A stretch of 13,709 bases of DNA from Verrucomicrobiota bacterium (GTDB taxonomy: Bacteria > Verrucomicrobiota > Verrucomicrobiia > Chthoniobacterales > UBA10450): assembly GCA_003219095.1 (NCBI GenBank), contig QHPM01000230.1:1-13709 (forward strand), written 5' to 3'. Made by a program: the position numbers and the translations under genes. The notes beneath the pieces are model-generated. The model was not told the DNA's origin, did no database searches, and saw only the letters and a list, made by a program, of their open reading frames with translations. Positions 1-6,858 of this stretch are shown piece by piece (position 1 is the stretch's first letter; the number at the start of each line of letters is the position of its first letter).

Positions 1-1041
1 GTTGAGAGCGCGGTCGGCCTAACCGTCGAGCAGGCCGATAAAAACATTAAAGTGTTGAATGGGATGCCGGAATCGCAGCTGATTCCGACGATGAAATTCA
101 TTACCGTGTCGCTCGGTGTGGCGTGCACCTATTGCCACGTGATGAAGGATGGACAAATGGATACAGCCGCCGACGACAAGGAAACAAAGCGGATCGCGCG
201 CGGGATGATGAAAATGGTGATGCAAGCCAACGCGACAACGTTTCACGGCGAACCGCAGATCAGTTGCTATACCTGCCATCGCGGCCAGGCGATTCCACAG
301 GGCGCGCCCAGTTTTCCAGTGGCCCTGAAACTCATGCCACCGCCAGGCGCACCGCCGCCGCAATCACCGAGCCCCACGCCACCGTTGCCGGCCGCCAATG
401 AAGTTCTAAACAATTACACAAATGCGATCGGGGGACGGGCAGCCATCGAAAAAATTAAAAGCGCTGTCATTCGCGGCACGGTTGCCAATGCGAGCGGTTC
501 AACTGGCACCTTCGAAGCGGATCAAATTGCTCCTGACAAAGGTTACGACACCATGACTACTCAGCGGGGCACGCGCATTCGGGTTTTGAACCAGCAAAGA
601 GGTTGGGAGAAAACCGCGTTCGGAGTAAATGAACTCGCGGGCCAGCAACTGCAGGATGTGAAACTGTCTCTCGCCTTGTTCGGAAATTTGAACCTCAAAG
701 ATCAGTTCACGAAATTCGAGGTCATCGGGACTGACAAGATCGCCAATCACGATGCCTATGTGGTCAAAGCGACGAGGCCCGATCAAAAACGCGAACGTCT
801 GTATTTCGACTCGGAGAGCAGATTGCTCTTGCGACGAGTCACTGAGATGAACTCAAAGATCGGCGTCATTCCGGAAGAGACAGATTTCGATGACTATCGC
901 GACGTTGAAGGTATGAAGCTGCCGGGAACAATTCGCCTTTCATTGATTGACACCCAAAATCCAACTTCAACACGCAAGATCGACAAGATCGAGTTCAACA
1001 CCCCGATCGAGAATTCTAAGTTTGATAAGCCGCAGGGATGA
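1..1041 (+). CDS. c-type cytochrome (reaction-centre cytochrome c subunit-like), 5' partial
   Basis: The reading frame is open to the left edge, so the true start, export signal and N-terminus lie outside; the first in-window GTG (base 52) is internal. Counting from the first codon in the window, haem-attachment motifs CTYCH (42-46) and CYTCH (89-93) are visible, preceded by a stretch (EQADKNIKVLNGMPESQ) typical of the photosynthetic reaction centre cytochrome c subunit family that is common in non-phototrophic Acidobacteriota and Verrucomicrobiota. A proline-rich linker at about 108-128 leads into a C-terminal domain of about 215 residues, rich in beta strand and ending with DYRDVEGMKLPGTIR, that resembles LolA-like outer-membrane lipoprotein-sorting folds. 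It is probably exported, with covalent haem acting in electron transfer or sensing; the partner is unknown. No photosynthesis genes accompany it, so a phototrophic role is unlikely. Family call is firm, function is not. Confidence 0.8.
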   Translation, partial: VESAVGLTVEQADKNIKVLNGMPESQLIPTMKFITVSLGVACTYCHVMKDGQMDTAADDKETKRIARGMMKMVMQANATTFHGEPQISCYTCHRGQAIPQGAPSFPVALKLMPPPGAPPPQSPSPTPPLPAANEVLNNYTNAIGGRAAIEKIKSAVIRGTVANASGSTGTFEADQIAPDKGYDTMTTQRGTRIRVLNQQRGWEKTAFGVNELAGQQLQDVKLSLALFGNLNLKDQFTKFEVIGTDKIANHDAYVVKATRPDQKRERLYFDSESRLLLRRVTEMNSKIGVIPEETDFDDYRDVEGMKLPGTIRLSLIDTQNPTSTRKIDKIEFNTPIENSKFDKPQG

Positions 1042-1073
1042 TGTCCCCTTCGCGGGCAACAGGTCCGATTCTC

Positions 1074-1127
1074 TTGACAGTCCGAGCAAATAATTGAACA
1101 GTTATTCACCAAGACTGTCTAGGAGGG
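1074..1127 (+). promoter_or_regulatory. putative padR promoter, nested dyad operator and ribosome binding site
   Basis: This 93-base gap before the padR start carries a -35-like TTGACA (1074-1079) and a strong Shine-Dalgarno AGGAGGG (1121-1127) seven bases before the ATG. GACAGTC (1076-1082) and GACTGTC (1113-1119) form an inverted repeat, and AATAA (1089-1093) and TTATT (1102-1106) form another; both have the same centre at 1097.5. Fifteen of the 22 symmetric positions can pair. No convincing -10 box at 17 bases was found. PadR proteins bind dyad operators and usually repress their own operon, so autoregulation is a reasonable inference. Confidence 0.5.
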
Positions 1128-1134
1128 AAACGCC

Positions 1135-1379
1135 ATGGCTAAAGAGAAACCGGACCTTGTTTACGGCACGCTCGACATGTTGATCTTAAAAGCGCTTCAA
1201 CACGAACCGAGACACGGCCTGGCCATTGCCGATCGCATCCAACAGATTTCGCAGGATGTTTTGCGGGTCGGGCGCGCTATTACCGATTAACGGCACCGGG
1301 ACGGAAACAGCTCGCTGCAGAAAAAGAACATTGGTCGCGGATTACTGCAGGAATCAACCGCGTTCTGGCTGCCTCGTAG
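1135..1379 (+). pseudogene. PadR-family transcriptional regulator, broken by an internal out-of-frame deletion
   Basis: The first frame (1135-1290) gives 51 residues: the PadR N-terminal helix signature GTLDMLILKALQHEPRHGLA is followed by IADRIQQISQDVLRVG and then a stop. In another frame, from about 1269, the end of the same protein continues: RARYYRLTAPGRKQLAAEK, then EHWSRITAGINRVLAAS and a stop at 1377-1379. Full-length relatives carry about 29 residues between these parts (GQGSLYPALHRLE and the wing up to NNR). That block, which holds the DNA-recognition part of the winged helix, is absent and the frame shifts. The stop lies three bases before the ADOP permease start, the usual padR-ADOP arrangement. 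The sequence at the join (GTCGGGC, 1267-1273) fits both expected flanks, so recombination across a short direct repeat is plausible. A sequencing or assembly error is the alternative. Confidence 0.8.
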
Positions 1380-1382
1380 TCT

Positions 1383-4046
1383 ATGCCGCGATTCCGCGCC
1401 TGGTTTTCTCGCCTGCTCGGGCTAGTTCGAAAACAAAGCCGCGAGGCGGAAATGAACGCGGAGATACAGCAGCACCTCGATGCCTTGACCGAGCGCAACA
1501 TCGTTGCCGGCATGTCACCGAAAGAGGCGCGTAATGCGGCGCTGCGAGAATTCGGCGGCGTTGAGCAAATCAAGGAAGTCGCGCGCGAGCAACGCGTCTG
1601 GAGATGGGCAGAGGAATTTCTCCAGGACGTCCGGTTCGGTGCGCGAATGCTTTTGCGCAGTCCGACGTTTTCGCTTCTCGCGATCCTTTGTTTAACACTT
1701 GGCATCGGCACGAACGCGGCCGTGTTCAGCTGGATCGAAGGAATTTTGATTCGCCCCTACCCGCTCGTCGCGCATCAGGGGCGAATGTTCGCGCTGGCTG
1801 GCACGACCCGTGGCGCGGAAAGGGGCGGACTTTCCTATCCCGATTTTGTCGATCTTCAAAAAAATTCCACACTTTTCGAGTCGTTCATCATTGATCGGAT
1901 TGTGGGCACAACGCTGAGTGTTGGTGATCGGGCGGAACGCGCGTCCGGTGGACTTGTTTCCGCGAACTATTTCGATGCGCTGGGCGTGCGGCCGATTCTT
2001 GGACGCGGTTTTCGTCCGGAAGAAGGGACTGGCCGCAACGCGTACCCGGTGACTGTAATCAGTTACCTGACCTGGAAAGATCGTTACAAAAATGATCCGG
2101 AAATCGTCGGCAAGACGCAATACATGAACGGCATTCAACATACGATCATTGGCGTCGCGCCGGAAAAATTTCACGGCACATTCATTGGCTATTCGTTCAA
2201 CTTTTGGGTGCCGACGTCGATGCAGGAGATGTTCGATTCGACGGGATACAAAATGGAAGATCGTGGCGCGCGTTGGATAGAAGGTTACGCGTTTCTCAAA
2301 CCCGGCGTAACTCGGCAGCAAGCGCAAGCCGAGCTAAACTCGATCGCGCAGCGTCTGGAAAATGATTTCCCGGAAACGAATCGCGGCCATGGGATCGAGC
2401 TCATACCGTTATGGAAAACGCCGTTTAACGGTGCGGGCAACATGTCGCCGACGCTCGGAATTACGATGGCCGTGGTGTTTTTGGTACTGCTCATTGCGTG
2501 CGCTAACGTCAGTAATCTACTGCTGGCGCGCTCATTGTTGCGTCGGCATGAGATGACCATGCGTTTGGCGCTGGGCGCGGGGCGAGGGCGGCTGCTGAAG
2601 CAACTTGTTACCGAAGGACTTTTGCTTTCGTTGATCGCTGCGGCCGGTGGAATTGCGGTGGCTTATTGGTGCCGTAACGCGCTTGTGCTCGCATTTCCCT
2701 CGCCCCTACCGGGAATCGTGGTCGATTATCCGGGCCAGATTGATTGGCGCGTGCTCATTGTCAGCGCCGCGATTTGTATTCTCGCCACTCTGGTCTTCGC
2801 ACTCGTCCCGGCGATTCACGCGAGTCATGTCGATCTTTCCGGCGCTTTGAAAACAGAGGCTGGCGGCGTAGTCGGGGGGAGCGGCCGCTCGCGATTACGC
2901 TCAGCTCTCGTGCTCGTGCAAGTATCGCTGAGTTTCGTGTTGCTCGCCGGCACCGGCTTGCTTTTGCAAAGCCTGGCGAAAATGCGCAACGCCAACCCGG
3001 GTTTTTCCACCGATGTAATTGTGTCGGTAACGGATTTGTTTTCGGCCGGATACAATCTTGAGCGCGCAAAAATTTTCCACACCCAATTACTCGATCGAGT
3101 GCGCACACTTCCCGGTGTCGAATCGGCCACTTTAAACCGCGTGACCCCGTTCAGCTACAAAGTTTATTCTTCCGCATCGCTCGAGATCGACGGCTACCAG
3201 TCCGCGCCTAACGAGCAACCAACGTCCGAATACAACGAAGTCGCGGAAGATTATTTCCCGACGATTGGGATCCCGATCGTTTCCGGCCGTGAGTTCGCTC
3301 GCACTGACGACGAAAAATCTCCGCCGGTCGCGATTATTAACGAAACGATGGCGGCGAAATATTGGCCCGGTAAAAATCCGCTCGGTCAACGTCTCAAAGT
3401 CAAGGATCGTTGGATGGAAATTGTCGGCATTGCAAAAAATGCAAACTACCGCACCAAGCTCGAGCCACCCGGACCATTTTTCTATGTGCCGCTGCGGCAG
3501 AATTTTGGTGTTCAGAATAGTCTGCTTATTCGCACACGCGAAAAACCCGGGGCCATCACGAATGCGCTCGCCCACGAGGTTCACGCACTTGATCCGAATT
3601 TGGCGCCGTGGCCCGCGTCTCCGCTACAGGAGCAAATCGATGAAATGAGTTACAGCCAGCGATTGGCTGTGACACTGGTGTCGATCTTCGGAGCGATGGC
3701 GCTGTTTCTGGCAGCCATCGGACTCTACGCGGTGATGTCCTATTCCGTATCGCAGGGCACACGCGAGCTCGGGCTGCGAATGGCGCTCGGTGCTGGCGCG
3801 GGCGATCTGTTGCGCCTGGTTATTTCGCGAGGTCTGCGGCTCACGACCGCAGGAATCGTGATCGGCGCAATCGCCGCGCTTTTGTTGACCCGCTTGATGG
3901 GCAATTTGCTCTACAAAGTCAGTCCGCGCGATCCGATCTCCTACGGTTCGGCGTTGATCGTGCTTGTCGGGGTCGCGTTGCTGGCCTGTTTTCTTCCCGC
4001 TCGTCGCGCCACGCGCATCGATCCCGTCCGCGCACTGCGGATTTGA
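1383..4046 (+). CDS. ADOP-type ABC permease (MacB/FtsX-like, duplicated, no ATPase)
   Basis: This 887-residue inner-membrane protein starts with a cytoplasmic helical segment (1-90, with GMSPKEARNAALREFGGVEQ) that is characteristic of acidobacterial duplicated orphan permeases. It then has TM1 (about 97-117, SPTFSLLAILCLTLGIGTNAAVF), a periplasmic MacB-core domain (about 125-355), and an FtsX domain with three TM segments at about 360-385, 405-428 and 454-478, including LLIACANVSNLLLAR. The unit is repeated: a TM at about 506-528, a second periplasmic domain, and three TM segments at about 762-786, 809-835 and 855-875, ending in the hallmark RATRIDPVRALR. No Walker A or signature motif is present, so any ATPase must come from elsewhere. 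Relatives of MacB move peptides or drugs or transmit mechanical force across the envelope; substrate is unknown. There is no good Shine-Dalgarno, so translation probably depended on coupling to padR, which now stops 93 bases upstream. Confidence 0.92.
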   Translation: MPRFRAWFSRLLGLVRKQSREAEMNAEIQQHLDALTERNIVAGMSPKEARNAALREFGGVEQIKEVAREQRVWRWAEEFLQDVRFGARMLLRSPTFSLLAILCLTLGIGTNAAVFSWIEGILIRPYPLVAHQGRMFALAGTTRGAERGGLSYPDFVDLQKNSTLFESFIIDRIVGTTLSVGDRAERASGGLVSANYFDALGVRPILGRGFRPEEGTGRNAYPVTVISYLTWKDRYKNDPEIVGKTQYMNGIQHTIIGVAPEKFHGTFIGYSFNFWVPTSMQEMFDSTGYKMEDRGARWIEGYAFLKPGVTRQQAQAELNSIAQRLENDFPETNRGHGIELIPLWKTPFNGAGNMSPTLGITMAVVFLVLLIACANVSNLLLARSLLRRHEMTMRLALGAGRGRLLKQLVTEGLLLSLIAAAGGIAVAYWCRNALVLAFPSPLPGIVVDYPGQIDWRVLIVSAAICILATLVFALVPAIHASHVDLSGALKTEAGGVVGGSGRSRLRSALVLVQVSLSFVLLAGTGLLLQSLAKMRNANPGFSTDVIVSVTDLFSAGYNLERAKIFHTQLLDRVRTLPGVESATLNRVTPFSYKVYSSASLEIDGYQSAPNEQPTSEYNEVAEDYFPTIGIPIVSGREFARTDDEKSPPVAIINETMAAKYWPGKNPLGQRLKVKDRWMEIVGIAKNANYRTKLEPPGPFFYVPLRQNFGVQNSLLIRTREKPGAITNALAHEVHALDPNLAPWPASPLQEQIDEMSYSQRLAVTLVSIFGAMALFLAAIGLYAVMSYSVSQGTRELGLRMALGAGAGDLLRLVISRGLRLTTAGIVIGAIAALLLTRLMGNLLYKVSPRDPISYGSALIVLVGVALLACFLPARRATRIDPVRALRI

Positions 4047-4101
4047 ATTTCAAAAGCGGTTGTCGATCAATTGCTGAGAGGTAGAATCGTCTCGCTCAAC
4101 G

Positions 4102-5178
4102 ATGCACCGAGAGGCAACACGAACGCTTCGCAAAACCACGAGCGCTTTAGCGAGCGGCGCAAAATCCCTGCCGCAGAAATATTTCGTTTCGTCGGAGATT
4201 TTCGCGCAGGAACAGGCCGAGATTTTTTCGAAAACGTGGCTGCTGGTCGGGCATCAAAGTCAGGTCGCGAACGCAGGCGATTACTTTCTCGCAAAAATCG
4301 CCGGTGAAAGTTTGATCATCGTCAAAGATCAGAGATCAATAATCCGAGGTCTCTATAATGTCTGCCGTCATCGCGGGACGCGGTTGAAAGAGGATGCGTC
4401 TGGACATGCATCGGCGATTCAGTGCCCATATCACGCCTGGACGTACGGACTCGATGGCCGATTGATCGGCGCGCCGCACATGGATGGCGTGCCGGGTTTC
4501 GATAAGGCTGATTATCCCCTGCATCCGGTCAACCTCGCGCTCTGGGAAGGATTCATCTTTCTTAATCTCCGAAGGAACCCGAAGCCGCTGGAGAAATGGT
4601 TCGCACCGTTGAACGGAAAATTTTCGTACTGGAACATGTCGATCCTGAAATTGATGTTCGAAAATTATTCGGAGTGTTATCACTGCCCGGGCGTGCATCC
4701 CCAGTTGCAAAAGGTCTCACCGTACGATTCGGCCGAGAACGATTTGCGCGAGGGACCGTTCCTCGGCGGGTTCATGAAGATCAATCCCGGCAAAAGCCTG
4801 ACCATGAGCGGGAGTGCTTGCGCGGCATTCGTCGGCGAGATCGAGAATCTTCAGCGCGTGTTTTACTATTCGATTTTTCCAAACATGCTTCTCAGTCTGC
4901 ACCCTGAATACGTCATGGTGCACCAGCTCTGGCCGCAGTCTCCCGAACGGACTTTGATCGTATGCGATTGGTTCTTTCATCCAGACGCGTTCAATCGACC
5001 GGATTTCAAACCGGACGACGCGATTGAGTTCTGTGACATGACCAACAAACAGGATTGGCACGTGTGCGAATTGAGCCAGCAAGGAATCGCGTCAGGTGCA
5101 TATGAGCCCGGGCCGTATAGTTCGCGCGAAAGTATTCCCGCGGCGTGGGACAGGTATTATCTTAGCGTGACGCATTAG
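4102..5178 (+). CDS. Rieske non-haem iron oxygenase, alpha subunit
   Basis: The 358-residue protein has an N-terminal Rieske domain with [2Fe-2S] ligands C88 and H90 (CRHRGTRL) and C108 and H111 (CPYHAW). The C-terminal catalytic domain has the mononuclear iron site in ENYSECYHCPGVHP: H194 and H199, with D318 (NKQDWHVCE) the likely third ligand. E191 sits three residues before H194, where most ring-hydroxylating dioxygenases have the bridging aspartate; glutamate there is known from the carnitine monooxygenase CntA and related quaternary-amine oxygenases, and ligand spacing also matches that group. Such enzymes need a separate reductase, which is not in the window. The gene lies 153 bases upstream of tryptophan 2,3-dioxygenase on the same strand, so a role in that pathway is possible but unproven. 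The start is uncertain: the nearest purine-rich stretch (4076-4082) is about 20 bases away. Substrate cannot be assigned. Confidence 0.88.
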   Translation: MHREATRTLRKTTSALASGAKSLPQKYFVSSEIFAQEQAEIFSKTWLLVGHQSQVANAGDYFLAKIAGESLIIVKDQRSIIRGLYNVCRHRGTRLKEDASGHASAIQCPYHAWTYGLDGRLIGAPHMDGVPGFDKADYPLHPVNLALWEGFIFLNLRRNPKPLEKWFAPLNGKFSYWNMSILKLMFENYSECYHCPGVHPQLQKVSPYDSAENDLREGPFLGGFMKINPGKSLTMSGSACAAFVGEIENLQRVFYYSIFPNMLLSLHPEYVMVHQLWPQSPERTLIVCDWFFHPDAFNRPDFKPDDAIEFCDMTNKQDWHVCELSQQGIASGAYEPGPYSSRESIPAAWDRYYLSVTH

Positions 5179-5181
5179 CAC

Positions 5182-5205
5182 CTCGTGCTCATGCTCATGC
5201 TGGTA
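5182..5205 (+). repeat. degenerate hexamer repeat (CTCRTG)
   Basis: Four tandem six-base units follow the Rieske gene stop: CTCGTG, CTCATG, CTCATG and CTGGTA. The array begins three bases after the stop codon. From memory, similar short tandem arrays occur between genes in Chthoniobacterales genomes; here only the units themselves are seen. It could equally be a degenerate remnant without function. Confidence 0.45.
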
Positions 5206-5286
5206 ATCGAATTCTTAGGGAAGCCCTTCCCAGTCATCTGCCCGAGGAAGAGGCAGGAATTACACAAACGGACCGTCGGTGTTCCA

Positions 5287-5318
5287 CGTTAAATCGTTGA
5301 AACGTTAAAGCGTTGCAG
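5287..5318 (+). repeat. octamer tandem repeat with CGTT core before TDO
   Basis: Four consecutive eight-base units occupy the leader of the tryptophan 2,3-dioxygenase gene: CGTTAAAT, CGTTGAAA, CGTTAAAG and CGTTGCAG. CGTT is invariant at the start of each unit and the last four bases vary. The array ends 13 bases before the TDO start, where a ribosome binding site would be expected and where none with good match is seen. The remaining intergenic sequence (5206-5286) contains a small GGGAAG/CTTCCC inverted repeat (5218-5231) without a T tract. Function unknown; units of this kind may be phased protein-binding sites or neutral slippage products. Confidence 0.6.
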
Positions 5319-5331
5319 CGAGCATGAACCC

Positions 5332-6117
5332 ATGCCGCCGCTCACGTATGCCAACTATTTGGATTTGGAGAAGCTCTTGACTCTCCAGAAACCGCGCTCA
5401 ACGCCTGCGGAGCACGATGAAATGTTGTTCATCATCATTCACCAAACCTATGAGCTCTGGTTCAAGCAGCTGCTGCACGAGTTTGAAAAAATTAAGAAAG
5501 ATTTTTCCGCAGGCGATCTCTTCGGCGCGATTCATTCCTTCAAGCGCACTCGGACAATCATGAAGACGCTGGTGGCGCAGGTGGACATTCTCGAGACGAT
5601 GACGCCATCGTCATTTTCGAGTTTCCGCGACCGACTCGAGACAGCATCGGGATTTCAATCGATCCAGTTTCGGGAGCTGGAATTCCTGCTCGGATACAAA
5701 CGCGCTTCCACACTCGTCCATGTTAAGCCGGACTTTCCCGGTTATGATCGGCTGCGGCAGCGCCTCGGCGACAGCACGGTGATCGATCATTTCTATGATT
5801 TTCTCGCTACCCACGGTGCCCAGATTCCTGAAGAGCTCAAAAATCGCGACCTCTCGCAACCAAATGAGCCGAACGAACAAGTGCAAACGGAAATTTTACG
5901 GCTCTACAAGAGCTCCCCAGAAGTCTCTATCCTTTTCGAATTGATGACCGATTTCGACGAGGGGTTACAGGAGTGGCGCTATCGTCACATCAAATTGGTT
6001 GAGCGAACGATCGGCGCGAAACACGGCACTGGCGGATCGCCGGGCGTGCCATTTCTGAAAGAGTCCCTCTTCAAGCCGATCTTCCACGATCTCTGGGCCA
6101 TCAGACACAAAATGTGA
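5332..6117 (+). CDS. kynA: tryptophan 2,3-dioxygenase
   Basis: This cytosolic haem enzyme opens the indole ring of L-tryptophan with O2 to give N-formylkynurenine, the first step of the kynurenine pathway. The 261-residue protein has the family blocks in order: LTYANYLDLEKLL (4-16), HDEMLFIIIHQTYELWFKQ (28-46), LETMTP (87-92), ASGFQSIQFRELEFLLG (105-121) and WRYRHIKLVERTIG with GTGGS (215-236). By spacing against the Xanthomonas enzyme, H37 corresponds to the distal histidine near the substrate, R99 to the carboxylate-binding arginine, H219 to the haem ligand and T233 to the ammonium-binding threonine; all four are present. It is slightly short at the N-terminus compared with Xanthomonas TDO but has no broken motif. 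The chosen ATG follows directly on the octamer repeat; an ATG at 5324 is in another frame. Downstream pathway enzymes lie on the opposite strand from 6859. Confidence 0.95.
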   Translation: MPPLTYANYLDLEKLLTLQKPRSTPAEHDEMLFIIIHQTYELWFKQLLHEFEKIKKDFSAGDLFGAIHSFKRTRTIMKTLVAQVDILETMTPSSFSSFRDRLETASGFQSIQFRELEFLLGYKRASTLVHVKPDFPGYDRLRQRLGDSTVIDHFYDFLATHGAQIPEELKNRDLSQPNEPNEQVQTEILRLYKSSPEVSILFELMTDFDEGLQEWRYRHIKLVERTIGAKHGTGGSPGVPFLKESLFKPIFHDLWAIRHKM

Positions 6118-6269
6118 CCGCAGCGCGCCGCGGCGGAATGCCAAAGACCGAATGTAGAATTAAGCCCAAAATTCTCCGAGCGGAAAAATAGCTTCCCCGT
6201 CCCGCTCCATTCCGATAAAGCATTTTGCTCAGACCTGCTGAACGCATCTTTTCAATCCAAAAAACTAAA
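6118..6269. other. intergenic region between TDO and the aquaporin remnant
   Basis: This 152-base gap has a ten-base GC palindrome CGCCGCGGCG (6126-6135) just after the TDO stop, then AT-richer sequence leading to the aquaporin start. There is no T tract after the palindrome, so it is not a convincing intrinsic terminator, and no clear promoter boxes or Shine-Dalgarno were found before the ATG at 6270. No open frame of interest is seen. Confidence 0.4.
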
Positions 6270-6820
6270 ATGAGAAAATATATTGCGGAATTTATCGGCA
6301 CATTTTTTCTCGTGCTTACTGTCGGCTGCACTGTTATATTTCGGGCGGGCACTTCAATCCGGCAGTCACATTCGCCGTTTTCATCCGTGGAAAATTGGAG
6401 CTGAAAGACGTTGTTCCATACTGGCTGGCTCAAATCGCTGCCGGCATTGCCGCAGCGCTCGTCGCCATGTTTCTTGTTGGAAAGAGCGGGACGCCGATGG
6501 AGATTACGAATGTTCCTGCCGCGTTCGTCGCCGAATTTCTCTTTACTTTCGCACTCGCATACGTCGTTGTGAATTGCGCGACCGCGAAAGGCACGCTGGA
6601 CAACAGTTTTTACGGCCTGGCGATCGGTTTCACGGTGCTGGCCGGCATATTCGCAGTCGGAGCCATTTCTGGCGGCGCGTTCAATCCGGCGGTCGCGATC
6701 GGTGCGGCGGTCATGAAAATAGTCAATCTCTCGGACATTTGGATCCACATTGTGGCCGAGCTTGCGGGCGGCCTCCTTGCCGGACTGACTTTCAAATTTC
6801 TCAATCCGACCGACAAGTAA
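6270..6820 (+). pseudogene. aquaporin-family (MIP) channel, broken by an internal out-of-frame deletion
   Basis: The ATG at 6270 opens MRKYIAEFIGTFFLVLTVGC (start of TM1), but the frame runs into a stop at 6402-6404. From about 6338, in a second frame, the same family continues: ISGGHFNPAVTFAVFIRG with the first NPA motif (6356-6364), KLELKDVVPYWLAQIAAG, further membrane segments, ISGGAFNPAVAIG with the second NPA (6683-6691) and a stop at 6818-6820. Intact relatives have about 25 residues between GCTV and ISGGHFNPAV, covering the second half of TM1 and TM2; that block is missing and the frame is shifted, so no working channel is expected unless the lesion is an assembly error. The second NPA is followed by valine instead of the arginine that lines the water-selectivity filter in most aquaporins. 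Water or small neutral solute transport is the family role. A TTG at 6395 could start a C-terminal piece, but it would lack half the channel. Confidence 0.8.
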
Positions 6821-6858
6821 TAAGCGATTTTTGTAAAAGGGAAATCGTTAGTCTTCGC

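Noticed and set aside
52..54. GTG as start of the cytochrome gene
   Set aside because: The frame is open to the left edge and the residues before it (EQADKNIK) belong to the conserved family block, so the gene is truncated by the window.
1692..2327. A 211-codon open frame on the minus strand
   Set aside because: It is antisense to the ADOP permease, rich in arginine and histidine, and without any family feature.
5218..5231. GGGAAG/CTTCCC inverted repeat as a terminator for the Rieske gene
   Set aside because: The loop is only two bases at full pairing and no T tract follows.
6825..6847. CGATTT/AAATCG as a bidirectional terminator between the aquaporin remnant and ACMSD
   Set aside because: The stem is only six AT-rich base pairs with an eleven-base loop; too weak to call.
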